Assembly (NCBI GenBank): GCA_938082445.1
Contig: CALLLL010000034.1
Location: 1-49,520 of the forward strand
Reading direction: 5' to 3'
Origin: an uncultured bacterium
GTDB lineage: Bacteria > Hydrogenedentota > Hydrogenedentia > Hydrogenedentales > GCA-2746185
DNA: 49,520 bases
The translations under genes and the position numbers were made by a program. The notes below the pieces were generated by a model. That model worked only from the letters and a program-made list of their open reading frames with translations. It was not told the origin of the DNA and searched no databases. Shown piece by piece: positions 35,794 to 44,564 of the stretch (the first letter of the stretch is position 1; every line of letters begins with the position of its first letter).

Positions 35794-35830
35794 ATTGAGC
35801 CTCAACGGAAACGTTGAGGCTCAATTTTCG
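35794..35830 (+). terminator. Intrinsic terminator of the cold-shock gene
   Basis: A perfect 14-base-pair stem, ATTGAGCCTCAACG (35794-35807) with its complement (35812-35825), closed by a GAAA tetraloop and followed by a T-rich run. Confidence 0.8.
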
Positions 35831-35838
35831 TTTATAGG

Positions 35839-36045
35839 CTAGTTGCTAAGATTGAGGCTATCGGTGAAGGATTGTTTGGCAATGCTAATCCCCACCTTAA
35901 ATTGCTCATTGGCCAATTTAACTTTCTCTGGATCCCCTTGAGCCGTTACCATCGCTTTAAAGTATTCGCTATAAAGATGGTGGACGACGATATCAAATCC
36001 GCCCTGCAATGCATCCTTGGTCATTTCACGCATATTGGTGGCCAT
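35839..36045 (-). CDS. Small helical protein of unknown function
   Basis: 68 residues, predicted almost wholly helical (two or three amphipathic helices), with no cysteine, signal peptide or membrane segment. An ideal AGGAGG precedes the ATG, and a promoter-like sequence lies upstream. I do not recognise it. It is convergent with the cold-shock gene and separated from it by the terminator; the transporter gene lies upstream on the same strand. Confidence 0.6.
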   Translation of the reverse strand: MATNMREMTKDALQGGFDIVVHHLYSEYFKAMVTAQGDPEKVKLANEQFKVGISIAKQSFTDSLNLSN

Positions 36046-36095
36046 ACTAAGTATTCCTCCTGTGGTGATTCCGAATTATTTAAGAATGTGTAGGT

Positions 36096-36124
36096 AGAAT
36101 ACAATAAACGGGGGCCATAGGCAA
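36096..36124 (-). promoter_or_regulatory. Possible promoter for the 68-residue protein gene
   Basis: On the minus strand, TTGCCT (36119-36124), a 17-base spacer and TATTCT (36096-36101) lie about 50 bases before the ATG at 36045. Both boxes match four of six consensus bases. Confidence 0.35.
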
Positions 36125-36133
36125 TCCAAGTGT

Positions 36134-37432
36134 TTAGACGTCCGAAAGTTTGGTCACCCGTAAAATACCCAGACACAATACAGCGGCTAAAGCTGAACCC
36201 ACCAGCAGCATGAATATAGGGCCTACATCCCCACCGCTATCATCATACATCTTCCCGATAACTAAGGATTGCACTACAGACCCAATAGCGCCCATTCCGT
36301 TGATTATGCCCGCAGACAAAGTAGCTCCCCGCTCATTCCCAATATCCTGTGCTGCTGCCCCGGTCATCAAGGCATCAGGCCCATACAGGAAGAAGCCAAT
36401 TAAGGAGATACTAATACCAAACACCAATAAACTGTTTTGCCCAATGCTATAGAGTAAGAAGCAAGATAAAAACATGCCTATCAGGAAAACAATACTCACT
36501 CCCGAACGTCGACTGTTGAGATATTTATCTGAAATGTAGCCACAGATGATTACGCCAGCAATGCCGAATAAATCAAAAAGGGTTGACATATATCCTGCAT
36601 CGTCGCCGTCCATCGCGTAGTTTTTCGCCAGTAAATAAGGTACCCATGTCCAAATAGCATAGCGAATAAATTTACCGAAGAAGTAATAAATACCCACTAT
36701 AAAAATAGTGAGCTTTGTTTTGGCATCCCAACCTAATGCATGAAATCGCTCCATCAGAGAGCTTGTTTTTTCTGAAGACTCCTGTGGTGGGCTATCAGAT
36801 TTATCATGATCAATGGATAAATCGACATCTTCAGGGCTATTGTGGTGATTAAAAGCAAAGAACACCATCACAAGCAACATGACCAGTGAGCATGAAAAGA
36901 AACTATATTGAAACCCATAAGCACCCAGCATTACAGAAGCCAATAAAGTAGCCAACACGCCACCTACTTGATAACACGTGGCCCATAGTCCCATAACGCG
37001 ACCGCGTTCATCCTTTCGAAACCAAGTAGCCATCGAACCTACTGTGTTGCTCCAGCCAGTCGATTGTGCAAACCCCAGTAGAAATAAAAATATCCCGAAT
37101 GTATATATTGAATTGGTTATCCCGAATATAACATTGCATACAACGGATAACCCCATACCCATCATCAATACGCGCTTGGGCCCCAGCACAGTACCCACAG
37201 CACCTGAAATAAACTGTCCGATAGCGTAGGTGATTAAATAAACAGATCCCAAAACTCCGAGTGTTGTCGCGTTCCAGCCATATTCATCCTCCAACGTAGC
37301 CATGACGATGGAAAAAGGCTTTCGACAAAAATACATCCCCGCATAACACAGCCATGTCGAGGCAAATATGCGCATGCGCCAGTTTTTGAGTTTCGCTTCA
37401 TCATTGATAGCGGGGGCGGGTGAATCGCTCAT
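36134..37432 (-). CDS. MFS transporter, organophosphate:phosphate antiporter type
   Basis: 432 residues with about twelve membrane segments and a charged central loop (SIDHDKSDSPPQESSEKTSS, about 212-232). The first helix carries the OPA-family hallmark YAGMYFCRKPFS, followed by GVLGSVYLITYAIGQF and the loop motif GPKRVL. Relatives (GlpT, UhpT, PgtP) exchange sugar or glycerol phosphates for phosphate, and related sensors such as UhpC share the fold. Here a phosphorylated sugar linked to the adjacent sugar operon is possible. It sits just downstream of that operon but behind a strong terminator, so it is a separate transcription unit. Its ribosome site is weak. Confidence 0.85.
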   Translation of the reverse strand: MSDSPAPAINDEAKLKNWRMRIFASTWLCYAGMYFCRKPFSIVMATLEDEYGWNATTLGVLGSVYLITYAIGQFISGAVGTVLGPKRVLMMGMGLSVVCNVIFGITNSIYTFGIFLFLLGFAQSTGWSNTVGSMATWFRKDERGRVMGLWATCYQVGGVLATLLASVMLGAYGFQYSFFSCSLVMLLVMVFFAFNHHNSPEDVDLSIDHDKSDSPPQESSEKTSSLMERFHALGWDAKTKLTIFIVGIYYFFGKFIRYAIWTWVPYLLAKNYAMDGDDAGYMSTLFDLFGIAGVIICGYISDKYLNSRRSGVSIVFLIGMFLSCFLLYSIGQNSLLVFGISISLIGFFLYGPDALMTGAAAQDIGNERGATLSAGIINGMGAIGSVVQSLVIGKMYDDSGGDVGPIFMLLVGSALAAVLCLGILRVTKLSDV

Positions 37433-37498
37433 AAAATATCCAGTAGGTTAGGGCTTAGGTAACAGCAAGCATCATAGCATTAGGGGTGTTATGAATTG

Positions 37499-37536
37499 CA
37501 AAAAAAGCGGGAATGTTCGTATGAACATTCCCGCTT
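37499..37536 (-). terminator. Intrinsic terminator of the six-gene sugar operon
   Basis: On the minus strand a 14-base-pair stem (37523-37536 with 37505-37518) and four-base loop are followed directly by a run of T residues (37500-37504 on the complementary strand are A). It lies 24 bases after the aldolase/dehydrogenase stop and before the transporter start. Confidence 0.85.
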
Positions 37537-37560
37537 GGATGACTCTATGAATAGATAGTA

Positions 37561-39645
37561 TTAGCGTGTAAACGCGCCTTCGACTCCGGCATCTACGTTG
37601 AGAATATTACCCGTAGATTTTCCGGCGAGGCTGCTGGCGAAGAAGTATACGCCTTCGGCGATGTCTTCGGGCAGCACGGGGAGCTTGAGCATACTACGGT
37701 TGATGTAGTGGTTGTCGAGCTCTTCTTCGGTGAGACCGTAGGCTTCAGCGCGTTCTTTCTTCCAGTTGCCTTTCCAGATTTTGGAACCTTGGAGTACAGC
37801 GTCCGGATTCACGGTGTTCACGCGAATGCCGTGGGCAGCGCCTTCAAGCGCTACGCAACGGGCCAAGTGTAATTCCGCGGATTTCGCGGTGCAGTAAGCA
37901 GAAGCGTTTTTGGAAGCGACGAGCGCGTTCTTCGAAGAAATGAATACCATCGAACCGCCGATGCCTTGCGCTTTCATCATTTTGAAGGCTTCGCGGGACA
38001 CCAGGAAGTATCCTGTACCCATCACGGCAATGTTTTTGTCCCACAACGCGCCAGTCGTTTCTTCGATCGGTGCGGAGGTTGCGATACCGGCGTTGGAGAC
38101 GAGGATATCGATTCCACCGAAGTCTACCGCGGCAGCAGCTAGGCTGGCCGTTACGGCTTCTTCATTGGTTACGTCGAAGTTGGTGGAGGTCACATTGCCC
38201 TTACCGTAGTCGGCCTGTAAAGCTTCAACGGTTGTCTTTGTAGCATCCACATCGAAATCGGCCACGATGACGCAAGCGCCTTCGTTGAGCAGACGGCGAC
38301 AAATCGCAGAACCAATTCCACCCGCTCCACCAGTGACCAGGGCCACTTTACCGGAGAGTTCTTTGGGTTTTGGCATGCGTTGCAGTTTGGCTTCTTCAAG
38401 TAACCAGTACTCGATGTCGAAAGCTTCTTGCTCAGGGAGACCTGTATATTCACTGATGGCACTTGCGCCGCGCATCACGTTGATGGCGTTCACATAGAAC
38501 TCGCCGGAGATACGTGCAGTTGCTTTATCTTTGGCGTAAGTAAACATCCCTACACCCGGTACCAAGATAACGACTGGATACGCATCGCGAATGGCTGGAG
38601 AATTGTCATGCTTACAACGCTCATAATACGCTTCGTAGCCCGCTTTGTATTCAGCGAAGAGTCCATCGACTTTTTCGATGAAGGCTTCGTCGTTGATTTC
38701 GCCAGGGTCCACATCTACAACCAATGGACAGATCTTTGTGCGCAAGAAGTGGTCAGGACAAGATGTACCCATTGCAGCCAATTTACGGCAGTCAGCCGAA
38801 CCGACAAATTGCAATACGGTGTCTGAATCATTGAAGTGACCGATTTTATTTTGGTCTTGGCTTAGTTTTCCGCGGAAGATAGGCATCAAGGTTTGCGCGA
38901 TGGTGCTGCGTGTGTCCGCATCGAGCGCTGGATTGATTTCACCACCGAAAGGCGCGTCTTGCGCATTGGCCGCTAAGTAATCCGTCGCTTTTTGGATGAT
39001 TTCCAAAGTGGTCTCGTAGCTTTCCTTGGCGGTGTTGCCCCAAGTAAAGAGCCCGTGACTACCCAGGATGATTCCTTTTTGCTCAGGGTTTTTGTTGTAC
39101 TCCGCTTCAAGCATCAGGCCCAATTCAAAGCCCGGCTTTTTCCAAGGCACCCAGCCAATTTCATCGCCGAACACTTCTTTGGTGACGGCTTCAGAGTTTG
39201 CGGCTGCAGCCACAGCGATACAGGCATCCGGGTGCAAGTGGTCCACGTGTGGACGTGGGATAAATGCGTGCAGAGGCGTATCAATAGAACCCGCGCGTGG
39301 GTTGTTGTTGAAGGTGCAGTACGGCAAGTAGGCAACCATTTCGTCTTCATACTCAACGCCGCGGTATTTGTTTTTCAGGGATTGCAACTTGTCTTGGTAG
39401 AAGGTCGCGAATCCGTCCATACCCATGCTACCCAAGTCGCCGCCGGATCCTTTGACCCAGAGTACTTCGACTTCTTCACCGGTTAAGGGGTCAGGCGTCA
39501 TCACTTTGGCCGAGGTGTTTCCGCCGGCAAAGTTCGTGAGTGTTAAGTCCGAACCCAACAGGTTGGAGCGGTAGTGCAATAATTCTGATTCGGACATTCC
39601 ATCCGCGGTGGCATCGTCCCACCGGTTTTCGATCTTGTTAGACAT
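37561..39645 (-). CDS. Bifunctional rhamnulose-1-phosphate aldolase / short-chain dehydrogenase
   Basis: 694 residues in two domains. The first (about 1-425) is a class II aldolase/adducin domain with TNFAGGNTSAKV and the zinc-binding HVDHLHPD. The second (about 430-694) is an SDR with VTGGAGGIGSAI (near 435), an N-A-G motif (SNAGIATS), and the catalytic YCTAK. This fused protein (RhaD-ADH, called RhaE/W) splits a deoxy-ketose phosphate to dihydroxyacetone phosphate and lactaldehyde and then oxidises or reduces the lactaldehyde; some members instead work on non-phosphorylated sugar acids. AGGAGA precedes the ATG. It is the last gene of the operon; no rhamnose isomerase or kinase of standard type is nearby. 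Confidence 0.88.
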   Translation of the reverse strand: MSNKIENRWDDATADGMSESELLHYRSNLLGSDLTLTNFAGGNTSAKVMTPDPLTGEEVEVLWVKGSGGDLGSMGMDGFATFYQDKLQSLKNKYRGVEYEDEMVAYLPYCTFNNNPRAGSIDTPLHAFIPRPHVDHLHPDACIAVAAAANSEAVTKEVFGDEIGWVPWKKPGFELGLMLEAEYNKNPEQKGIILGSHGLFTWGNTAKESYETTLEIIQKATDYLAANAQDAPFGGEINPALDADTRSTIAQTLMPIFRGKLSQDQNKIGHFNDSDTVLQFVGSADCRKLAAMGTSCPDHFLRTKICPLVVDVDPGEINDEAFIEKVDGLFAEYKAGYEAYYERCKHDNSPAIRDAYPVVILVPGVGMFTYAKDKATARISGEFYVNAINVMRGASAISEYTGLPEQEAFDIEYWLLEEAKLQRMPKPKELSGKVALVTGGAGGIGSAICRRLLNEGACVIVADFDVDATKTTVEALQADYGKGNVTSTNFDVTNEEAVTASLAAAAVDFGGIDILVSNAGIATSAPIEETTGALWDKNIAVMGTGYFLVSREAFKMMKAQGIGGSMVFISSKNALVASKNASAYCTAKSAELHLARCVALEGAAHGIRVNTVNPDAVLQGSKIWKGNWKKERAEAYGLTEEELDNHYINRSMLKLPVLPEDIAEGVYFFASSLAGKSTGNILNVDAGVEGAFTR

Positions 39646-39681
39646 GACTGTCTGTTCTCCTTGCGACGTAGGGGTCGCAGT

Positions 39682-40818
39682 TTATACGTTTTCCCATTGA
39701 CGTGTCGCGGCGGATTTCAGTACCGCATCGCACACTTTTTGGGTTTCTAATGCATCGGCAAAAGTCGGGCCAGTGGGCTCGCCTTTGGATAAGTTTTCAA
39801 CGAAGTCGGCAACTTGGTGCACGAAGGTGTGCTCGTACCCAATTTGCAGACCGGGAACCCACCATTTATCCATGTAAGGCATGTCGCCATCGGTCACATG
39901 AACCGAACGCCAACCGCGCACAAGTGAATCGTCGGCATGGTCAAAGTATTCGAGACGGTGAAGGTCGTGCAAGTCCCATTTTATAGACGCTTTTTCACCG
40001 TTGATTTCCAAGGTGTAGAGCGCTTTGTGTCCGCGCGCATAACGGGTGGATTCGAAGAGTCCTAATGAACCATTTTCGAAGTGCCCCATGAAAGTACAGG
40101 CATCGTCAATGGTTACAGGCTCTTTTTTACCAGTCAACACGTGCTCGCGTTCTTTAACGAAAGTTTCGGTCATCGCTGATACGTCTTTCATATTGCCGTT
40201 CAACCAAAGGGCCGTATCAATACAGTGTGCCAAGAGATCGCCGGTTACACCACTACCCGCTACTGCGGCATCCATACGCCATAATCCTTCACCACCTTGC
40301 GGAAGCTCAGCATCAATGGTCCAGTCCTGCAAGAAGTTCGCGCGGTAGTGGAATATTTTACCCAAGCGACCTTCATCAATGAGTTGCTTGGCCAATGTAA
40401 CAGCAGGTACGCGGCGGTAGTTATACCAAACGGTATTGGCAACACCGGCTTTTTCGATAGCTGCAACCATTTCTTCGCCTTCTTCCACGTTCAAGGCCAA
40501 GGGTTTTTCGCAAAGAATCATTTTGCCCGCTTCAGCCGCTGCAATCGCGATTTCTTTGTGGAAGTTGTTTGGGGTGCAAATATCGACTGCATCGATATCA
40601 TCTCGTGCGATGAGTGCTTTCCAATCGGTTTCGTAGGAATCGTATCCCCACTGTTCAGCAAACGCTTTTACGTTCTCTTCATTTCGACCACACACCGCTT
40701 TTAGATTTACGCGATAGTCCAGATCAAAAAAGTCATTGACGCGTTTGTACGCATTCGAGTGCGTACGTCCCATGAAGCCGTAGCCGATGAGACCGATGTT
40801 TAAAGTTTTACTAGGCAT
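39682..40818 (-). CDS. Gfo/Idh/MocA-family sugar dehydrogenase
   Basis: 378 residues, cytoplasmic. The Rossmann motif is [16 protein letters not shown] near residues 9-24, followed by the EKPLALN motif (about 100-106). The C-terminal part carries the usual conserved [11 protein letters not shown] segment with the catalytic-type His and Asp. Members oxidise sugars, inositols or their phosphates with NAD(P). This one, unlike the protein at 15390, has no export signal. AAGGAA precedes the ATG. Its operon neighbours are a degenerate GxxExxY gene upstream and the aldolase/dehydrogenase downstream. Confidence 0.87.
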   Translation of the reverse strand: MPSKTLNIGLIGYGFMGRTHSNAYKRVNDFFDLDYRVNLKAVCGRNEENVKAFAEQWGYDSYETDWKALIARDDIDAVDICTPNNFHKEIAIAAAEAGKMILCEKPLALNVEEGEEMVAAIEKAGVANTVWYNYRRVPAVTLAKQLIDEGRLGKIFHYRANFLQDWTIDAELPQGGEGLWRMDAAVAGSGVTGDLLAHCIDTALWLNGNMKDVSAMTETFVKEREHVLTGKKEPVTIDDACTFMGHFENGSLGLFESTRYARGHKALYTLEINGEKASIKWDLHDLHRLEYFDHADDSLVRGWRSVHVTDGDMPYMDKWWVPGLQIGYEHTFVHQVADFVENLSKGEPTGPTFADALETQKVCDAVLKSAATRQWENV

Positions 40819-40890
40819 TGTTTAAGTTCCTTTTTATCTCAGGCAAAGGTGCTAAGACTCAGAGAGTTTATACTAGTGTTGAAATTAATT

Positions 40891-41244
40891 TTACTTATCA
40901 TTAACAAATCGATGGATTCCGCACATTAAATATGGCGCACCGAAATTGATTAATAAACCTGATTTCTTGTCTACCAATTGAAGAAGATCGAAAAAGTGTT
41001 TCTTGTTTTTTACATCTACTTGCTCAGTGGATAACAATTGAATTAAAACCATATCGTTTAACAACAAAATATAGTTATTGGCTGTAGACATTCTTGTCAC
41101 ATGTAAACCGCGACGCATGAGTTCATGAGCTAGCGTTTGTTCATAAACCAACGTTAATGCACCTGACCCTAAATTTTGCTGAGTGGTCAAAGATGCATCT
41201 ACAAGAATTTCTAAAAGTGCATTCTCTTCACTCATAAAGCTCAT
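40891..41244 (-). CDS. GxxExxY-family protein, degenerate
   Basis: 117 residues. The frame of the GxxExxY family is plain: a helix with an LGSG...VYE motif, AHELMRRGLHV, and the C-terminal GLLINFGAP. The usual middle stretch, with the acidic residues and Lys of a nuclease-like strand (D-x-x-x-E-x-K), is absent and reads NDMVLIQLLSTEQ, and the hallmark Glu of GxxExxY is a Leu. The family is compared with PD-(D/E)xK nucleases but has no established role. It sits inside the sugar operon with short gaps, and AAGG precedes the ATG. Loss of key residues suggests either a decayed gene or a structural role. Confidence 0.7.
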   Translation of the reverse strand: MSFMSEENALLEILVDASLTTQQNLGSGALTLVYEQTLAHELMRRGLHVTRMSTANNYILLLNDMVLIQLLSTEQVDVKNKKHFFDLLQLVDKKSGLLINFGAPYLMCGIHRFVNDK

Positions 41245-41280
41245 TGCGCCTTAGCGGTTATACATGATAAATGGTTTCTA

Positions 41281-42174
41281 TCAACCGTATTTTTGATTCA
41301 ACTCATCAATGGCGATTTTACATTTTTCGGTCAAGTTCCAAGCATCAGGCCAGAAGCATAAATCGATGGTCCACCAGTCATGCGACAAGTCGTTCTCAGC
41401 GAGCACAGGCGTAATCGCGTCGAAGTCCAAGTACCCTTCGCCAAATGGTGGGTGAGCACTGGTTTCATCGTGGTGCAAGGTACCGTCACTATCGATTAAG
41501 TGAATGTGGTTAATCATGCCTTTGAACTGCTTGGCCAATTCCAAGCAACCGCCTTCGGTGATTTCTTTTTCGCCGGGCTGACGTGCGCCTAATGCGACCA
41601 TCTCAGCGTGGCATGTATCAAATTCAAGACCAAAGTTGTCGCGGTTTACTTCTTCCACGATGCGTTTGATTTGTGAGGGTTTGTTGAATGCGAATCCAGG
41701 CTCGAATTCCCAGGTCACGTAAGTATCGTAGTCAGCAGCGATAGAACAGCATTCCTGCCACGTTTTTACCAGACGATTTCGGATAGCGTCTTCATCTGCA
41801 CCGACAAGAATGTCAGGCTCTTGCACGCAGTCAACGCGTACACCCGCCGTGCCCATATCTCTAGCAAACTCAGCACCTTGTTTAAAGGCTGCGATATAAG
41901 CGGAGGTGTCTTCGGTGTTCAGCAATTGCTCGCCCCACAAGTTAGGCACGAAACCGGACACTTTGATGCCGGCATTGTCCATGCCTTCAACCAATGCAGC
42001 ACGTTCTTCTTTGCTTGGATGTGTTTCGGGATTTGGGTGAATACCGAATCCGCCGATTTCTACGCCGTCAAAACCCATTTTCGCCAAGGTCTTGTACACT
42101 GTTTCAAAATCAATCGGCTCATTTTCATAAGGCCCAATGGCATACGCCCAACTACCAATACTGATTCGTTTCAT
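41281..42174 (-). CDS. Sugar phosphate isomerase/epimerase (xylose-isomerase-like TIM barrel)
   Basis: 297 residues forming an AP-endonuclease-2 type barrel. The first strand is ISIGSWAYAIGP; the metal ligands are suggested by WEFEPG (Glu), EFDTCHAEM (Asp, His) and HIHLIDSDG (His), and the end by WTIDLCFWP. Such enzymes isomerise or epimerise free or phosphorylated ketoses, inosose and hydroxypyruvate. AGGAGA precedes the ATG. It lies between the cupin isomerase gene and the GxxExxY gene in the operon and is one of two unrelated-sequence TIM barrels there. Confidence 0.82.
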   Translation of the reverse strand: MKRISIGSWAYAIGPYENEPIDFETVYKTLAKMGFDGVEIGGFGIHPNPETHPSKEERAALVEGMDNAGIKVSGFVPNLWGEQLLNTEDTSAYIAAFKQGAEFARDMGTAGVRVDCVQEPDILVGADEDAIRNRLVKTWQECCSIAADYDTYVTWEFEPGFAFNKPSQIKRIVEEVNRDNFGLEFDTCHAEMVALGARQPGEKEITEGGCLELAKQFKGMINHIHLIDSDGTLHHDETSAHPPFGEGYLDFDAITPVLAENDLSHDWWTIDLCFWPDAWNLTEKCKIAIDELNQKYG

Positions 42175-42217
42175 GATGTTCTCCTGTTTATATGTTGCTT
42201 TAATCTATTGTTAAAAA

Positions 42218-43450
42218 TTAATCACCAAAGGTTGGTGCATTCGGATTTACTTCAGGTCCGAAGTAACGCAGAATAACCAAGGGGCAATCGCCGCCAAGGT
42301 TTTCGATTTCGTAACCGTCTTGAGCGCGTTTGGCGGAGATAAACACTTCGTCCTCCGTCATTTCGCCAAAGCGAATCATCGTAGGTGATTCAAGCGGTAA
42401 ATGACCGATACGACCACGACCCTGAACGCAGATGATGCTCGTTGCGCCGTTGTCTTTCACCGTCGCTGTCGCGCCCGGCTCCACAGTCAATTCCTTCGCG
42501 GAGAAGAGTTGTTCACCCTTCACTGTCCCGTAGACGATCCATTTATCCGTGTATCCTTCACCGGAAGCAGATTCATCCACTTGCGGTTCCAGGTAATGGT
42601 TTTCTTTAAAGTTCGGGTCGACATTGCCTTCCCAGTCGAGCTGGTCAACGATAAAGTCGATGTCCTGATGTTTCTCTTCAGGCATGTCCTTGACCAAGAG
42701 TTCCCAAGGCACGTCGCGGCCTTCTACGAGTGATTGGTACATACCGAATACATCACTGCCCCACTGCGGTTCATACGTTACCAATGAACCCGGCGCGTGA
42801 AGGATACACGGTGGAATTAACCAACCGGTTCCGGGTTTAAGACGGTAGGCCTTGGAGAGATCCAAAATGCCGTTGTCCCCGGAGTTCCAATTTTCGATAC
42901 ACGCGACGACTTGATCGCGGGTCGTGCCCGGCTCAAAGCCCATGAAGGTGTAAGGAAAGTTATTGCCAATAGCATTTAACTGTGGGGGGAAGTAGTAGGA
43001 TTCAGGTTTTCCTTCTTGACCCACCAATGCGGCTTGCTCAGCGTTTTGGTGCATGTGGTGAGGGATAGGACCCATGTTGTCGAAGAACTTCGAGTACACA
43101 GGCCATTTCTTGTACTTGTCCCAGATGGGATCACCGATGATCTCACCACCGAGCGCATCCACCGCATCTTTCAAAGTGAAGCGTTCGCCTTCATGGACAA
43201 CATAGCTTAGGCCTTCGTCATCTTCGCGGTTGTCGTTGGCTGCTTCGGTCGTAGATCCGAACCAACGCTCATCAATCCCGCCACGGTGTTTACCGTAAGC
43301 ATAGTAATCATCCGGATGTAATTTGATGCGACGACCCGGTTGTAAGAATGAGCGTGGTACCCATGTTGGGGATAAACGCAGGATGCCCTCACCTGCTTCG
43401 AGGGCGGCTTTAGCTTTGGCGGCGACAGCATCGCCGGTAACGGTATTCAC
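42218..43450 (-). CDS. Mannose-6-phosphate-isomerase-like cupin protein
   Basis: 410 residues. A zinc-binding cupin motif is visible as PHHMHQNAEQ, with the third ligand likely in PCILHAPG, an arrangement like class I phosphomannose isomerase, though the sequence is divergent and lacks its usual N-terminal signature. The C-terminal third (about 300-400) looks like a second, metal-free cupin ending VILRYFGPE. Function is inferred to be sugar or sugar-phosphate isomerisation. It starts with a GTG preceded by AGGAGT. Seventy bases separate it from the upstream epimerase gene. Confidence 0.7.
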   Translation of the reverse strand: MNTVTGDAVAAKAKAALEAGEGILRLSPTWVPRSFLQPGRRIKLHPDDYYAYGKHRGGIDERWFGSTTEAANDNREDDEGLSYVVHEGERFTLKDAVDALGGEIIGDPIWDKYKKWPVYSKFFDNMGPIPHHMHQNAEQAALVGQEGKPESYYFPPQLNAIGNNFPYTFMGFEPGTTRDQVVACIENWNSGDNGILDLSKAYRLKPGTGWLIPPCILHAPGSLVTYEPQWGSDVFGMYQSLVEGRDVPWELLVKDMPEEKHQDIDFIVDQLDWEGNVDPNFKENHYLEPQVDESASGEGYTDKWIVYGTVKGEQLFSAKELTVEPGATATVKDNGATSIICVQGRGRIGHLPLESPTMIRFGEMTEDEVFISAKRAQDGYEIENLGGDCPLVILRYFGPEVNPNAPTFGD

Positions 43451-43520
43451 AGTACGTACTCCTTGTTAAACGTTCAATCCACCGCGGGTGCGGTGGACGA
43501 TTTAATGTCCCAAAAGGTGA

Positions 43521-44360
43521 TTAACCCCAGTTTTCTTTGATGAATTTAAGGCCGTTCGTGGCGAGGTGCTCTTCACTCGGAGCCATTTTGCGCCAGATGC
43601 ACGTCGCACCTGCAATTTCAGGCAACCATGCACCAAAGGCTTCAATAGTCAACCAGCCGTCATACCCGATTTCTTTTAAGGTCGCAAAGTTTTCTTCCCA
43701 ACGCACCAAATCTTCACCCGGTGTTGAGCGGTCATTCGCAGAAATATGAACATGGTTGATGTGCTTGCCACCAGTGCGGATAGCGCCAGCCACCGATTTT
43801 TCTTCAATGTTGCAGTGGAAGGTATCATATAAAACACCTACATTGGGGCGATCAATCATATCGCACAATGAAGCAGCTTGTTCTTGGCAGTTTAAGAAGA
43901 ACGTTTCAAAGCGATTGAGGGGTTCAATGGATAATTTTACGCCTGTACCTTCAGCGTGATCCGCCACTTGCAAAATATTTTCAACATAGCGTTTGCGCTC
44001 ATCATCGTTGGGTCCACGTCCAATCAAGCCACCCACGGGATGAAAAATAGGGCCAGCCAAGGTTTCAGCACCCAATTCCACGCTGGCATCCACACACGCT
44101 TTTAAGTAATCGATAGCCGCTTGGTTTTGTGCAGCATCGTCTAAAATCATGGATGTATCTTCTGGCAAACAGCCGACAACGGTTGATCCCATGCCCATAC
44201 CATCTAAATGGGACTTTAATGCGGCCCAAGGAGAACCGGCAGGGTCAAACATCGGCAATTCAACACCGTCAAACCCCCACCCTTTGATATCTTCCAATAG
44301 ACCAAAATGTTCTTCTGTCGCCGCTGCGGTCCACAGCAAAAGGTTCATACCGATTTTCAT
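43521..44360 (-). CDS. D-tagatose/psicose 3-epimerase-like TIM barrel
   Basis: 279 residues. The four metal-binding segments of the tagatose 3-epimerase family are present: IEPLNRFETFFLN (Glu), YDTFHCNIEE (Asp), HVHISANDRSTPG (His) and TIEAFG (Glu). The N-RFE pattern is specific for ketose 3-epimerases and related hydroxypyruvate isomerases. It would interconvert ketohexoses or deoxy-ketoses at C3. It is the first gene of the six-gene operon; the ribosome site (GGGACA) is weak. The 140 bases upstream hold an AT-rich stretch that could contain the operon promoter but no convincing pair of boxes. Confidence 0.85.
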   Translation of the reverse strand: MKIGMNLLLWTAAATEEHFGLLEDIKGWGFDGVELPMFDPAGSPWAALKSHLDGMGMGSTVVGCLPEDTSMILDDAAQNQAAIDYLKACVDASVELGAETLAGPIFHPVGGLIGRGPNDDERKRYVENILQVADHAEGTGVKLSIEPLNRFETFFLNCQEQAASLCDMIDRPNVGVLYDTFHCNIEEKSVAGAIRTGGKHINHVHISANDRSTPGEDLVRWEENFATLKEIGYDGWLTIEAFGAWLPEIAGATCIWRKMAPSEEHLATNGLKFIKENWG

Positions 44361-44500
44361 GTGACTGTCCCTTATATATAGTACGCCATAGTAAAAGAAG
44401 TATTCTGACAGTTAACAGGCATGCTATTCAAGGAAAAATCCAGCAAACAGGGGGGATTCTAAGCAAAAAAACGCACACGGGAGGTTAAATTTCACACAAC

Positions 44501-44540
44501 ATAGAAAAAGTCACTCTTCCGCACAGAAAGAGTGACTTTT
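44501..44540 (-). terminator. Intrinsic terminator after the sulfatase gene
   Basis: On the minus strand a perfect 13-base-pair stem (44528-44540 with 44506-44518) and nine-base loop end in a T-run, 25 bases after the sulfatase stop. It separates this gene from the sugar operon. Confidence 0.8.
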
Positions 44541-44564
44541 GCTAAACATTGGCTGTGTTTGGGC

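Noticed and set aside
38992-39486. A 164-codon plus-strand frame inside the aldolase/dehydrogenase gene
   Set aside because: Antisense to a well-conserved aldolase domain, with no ribosome site and no protein-like pattern.
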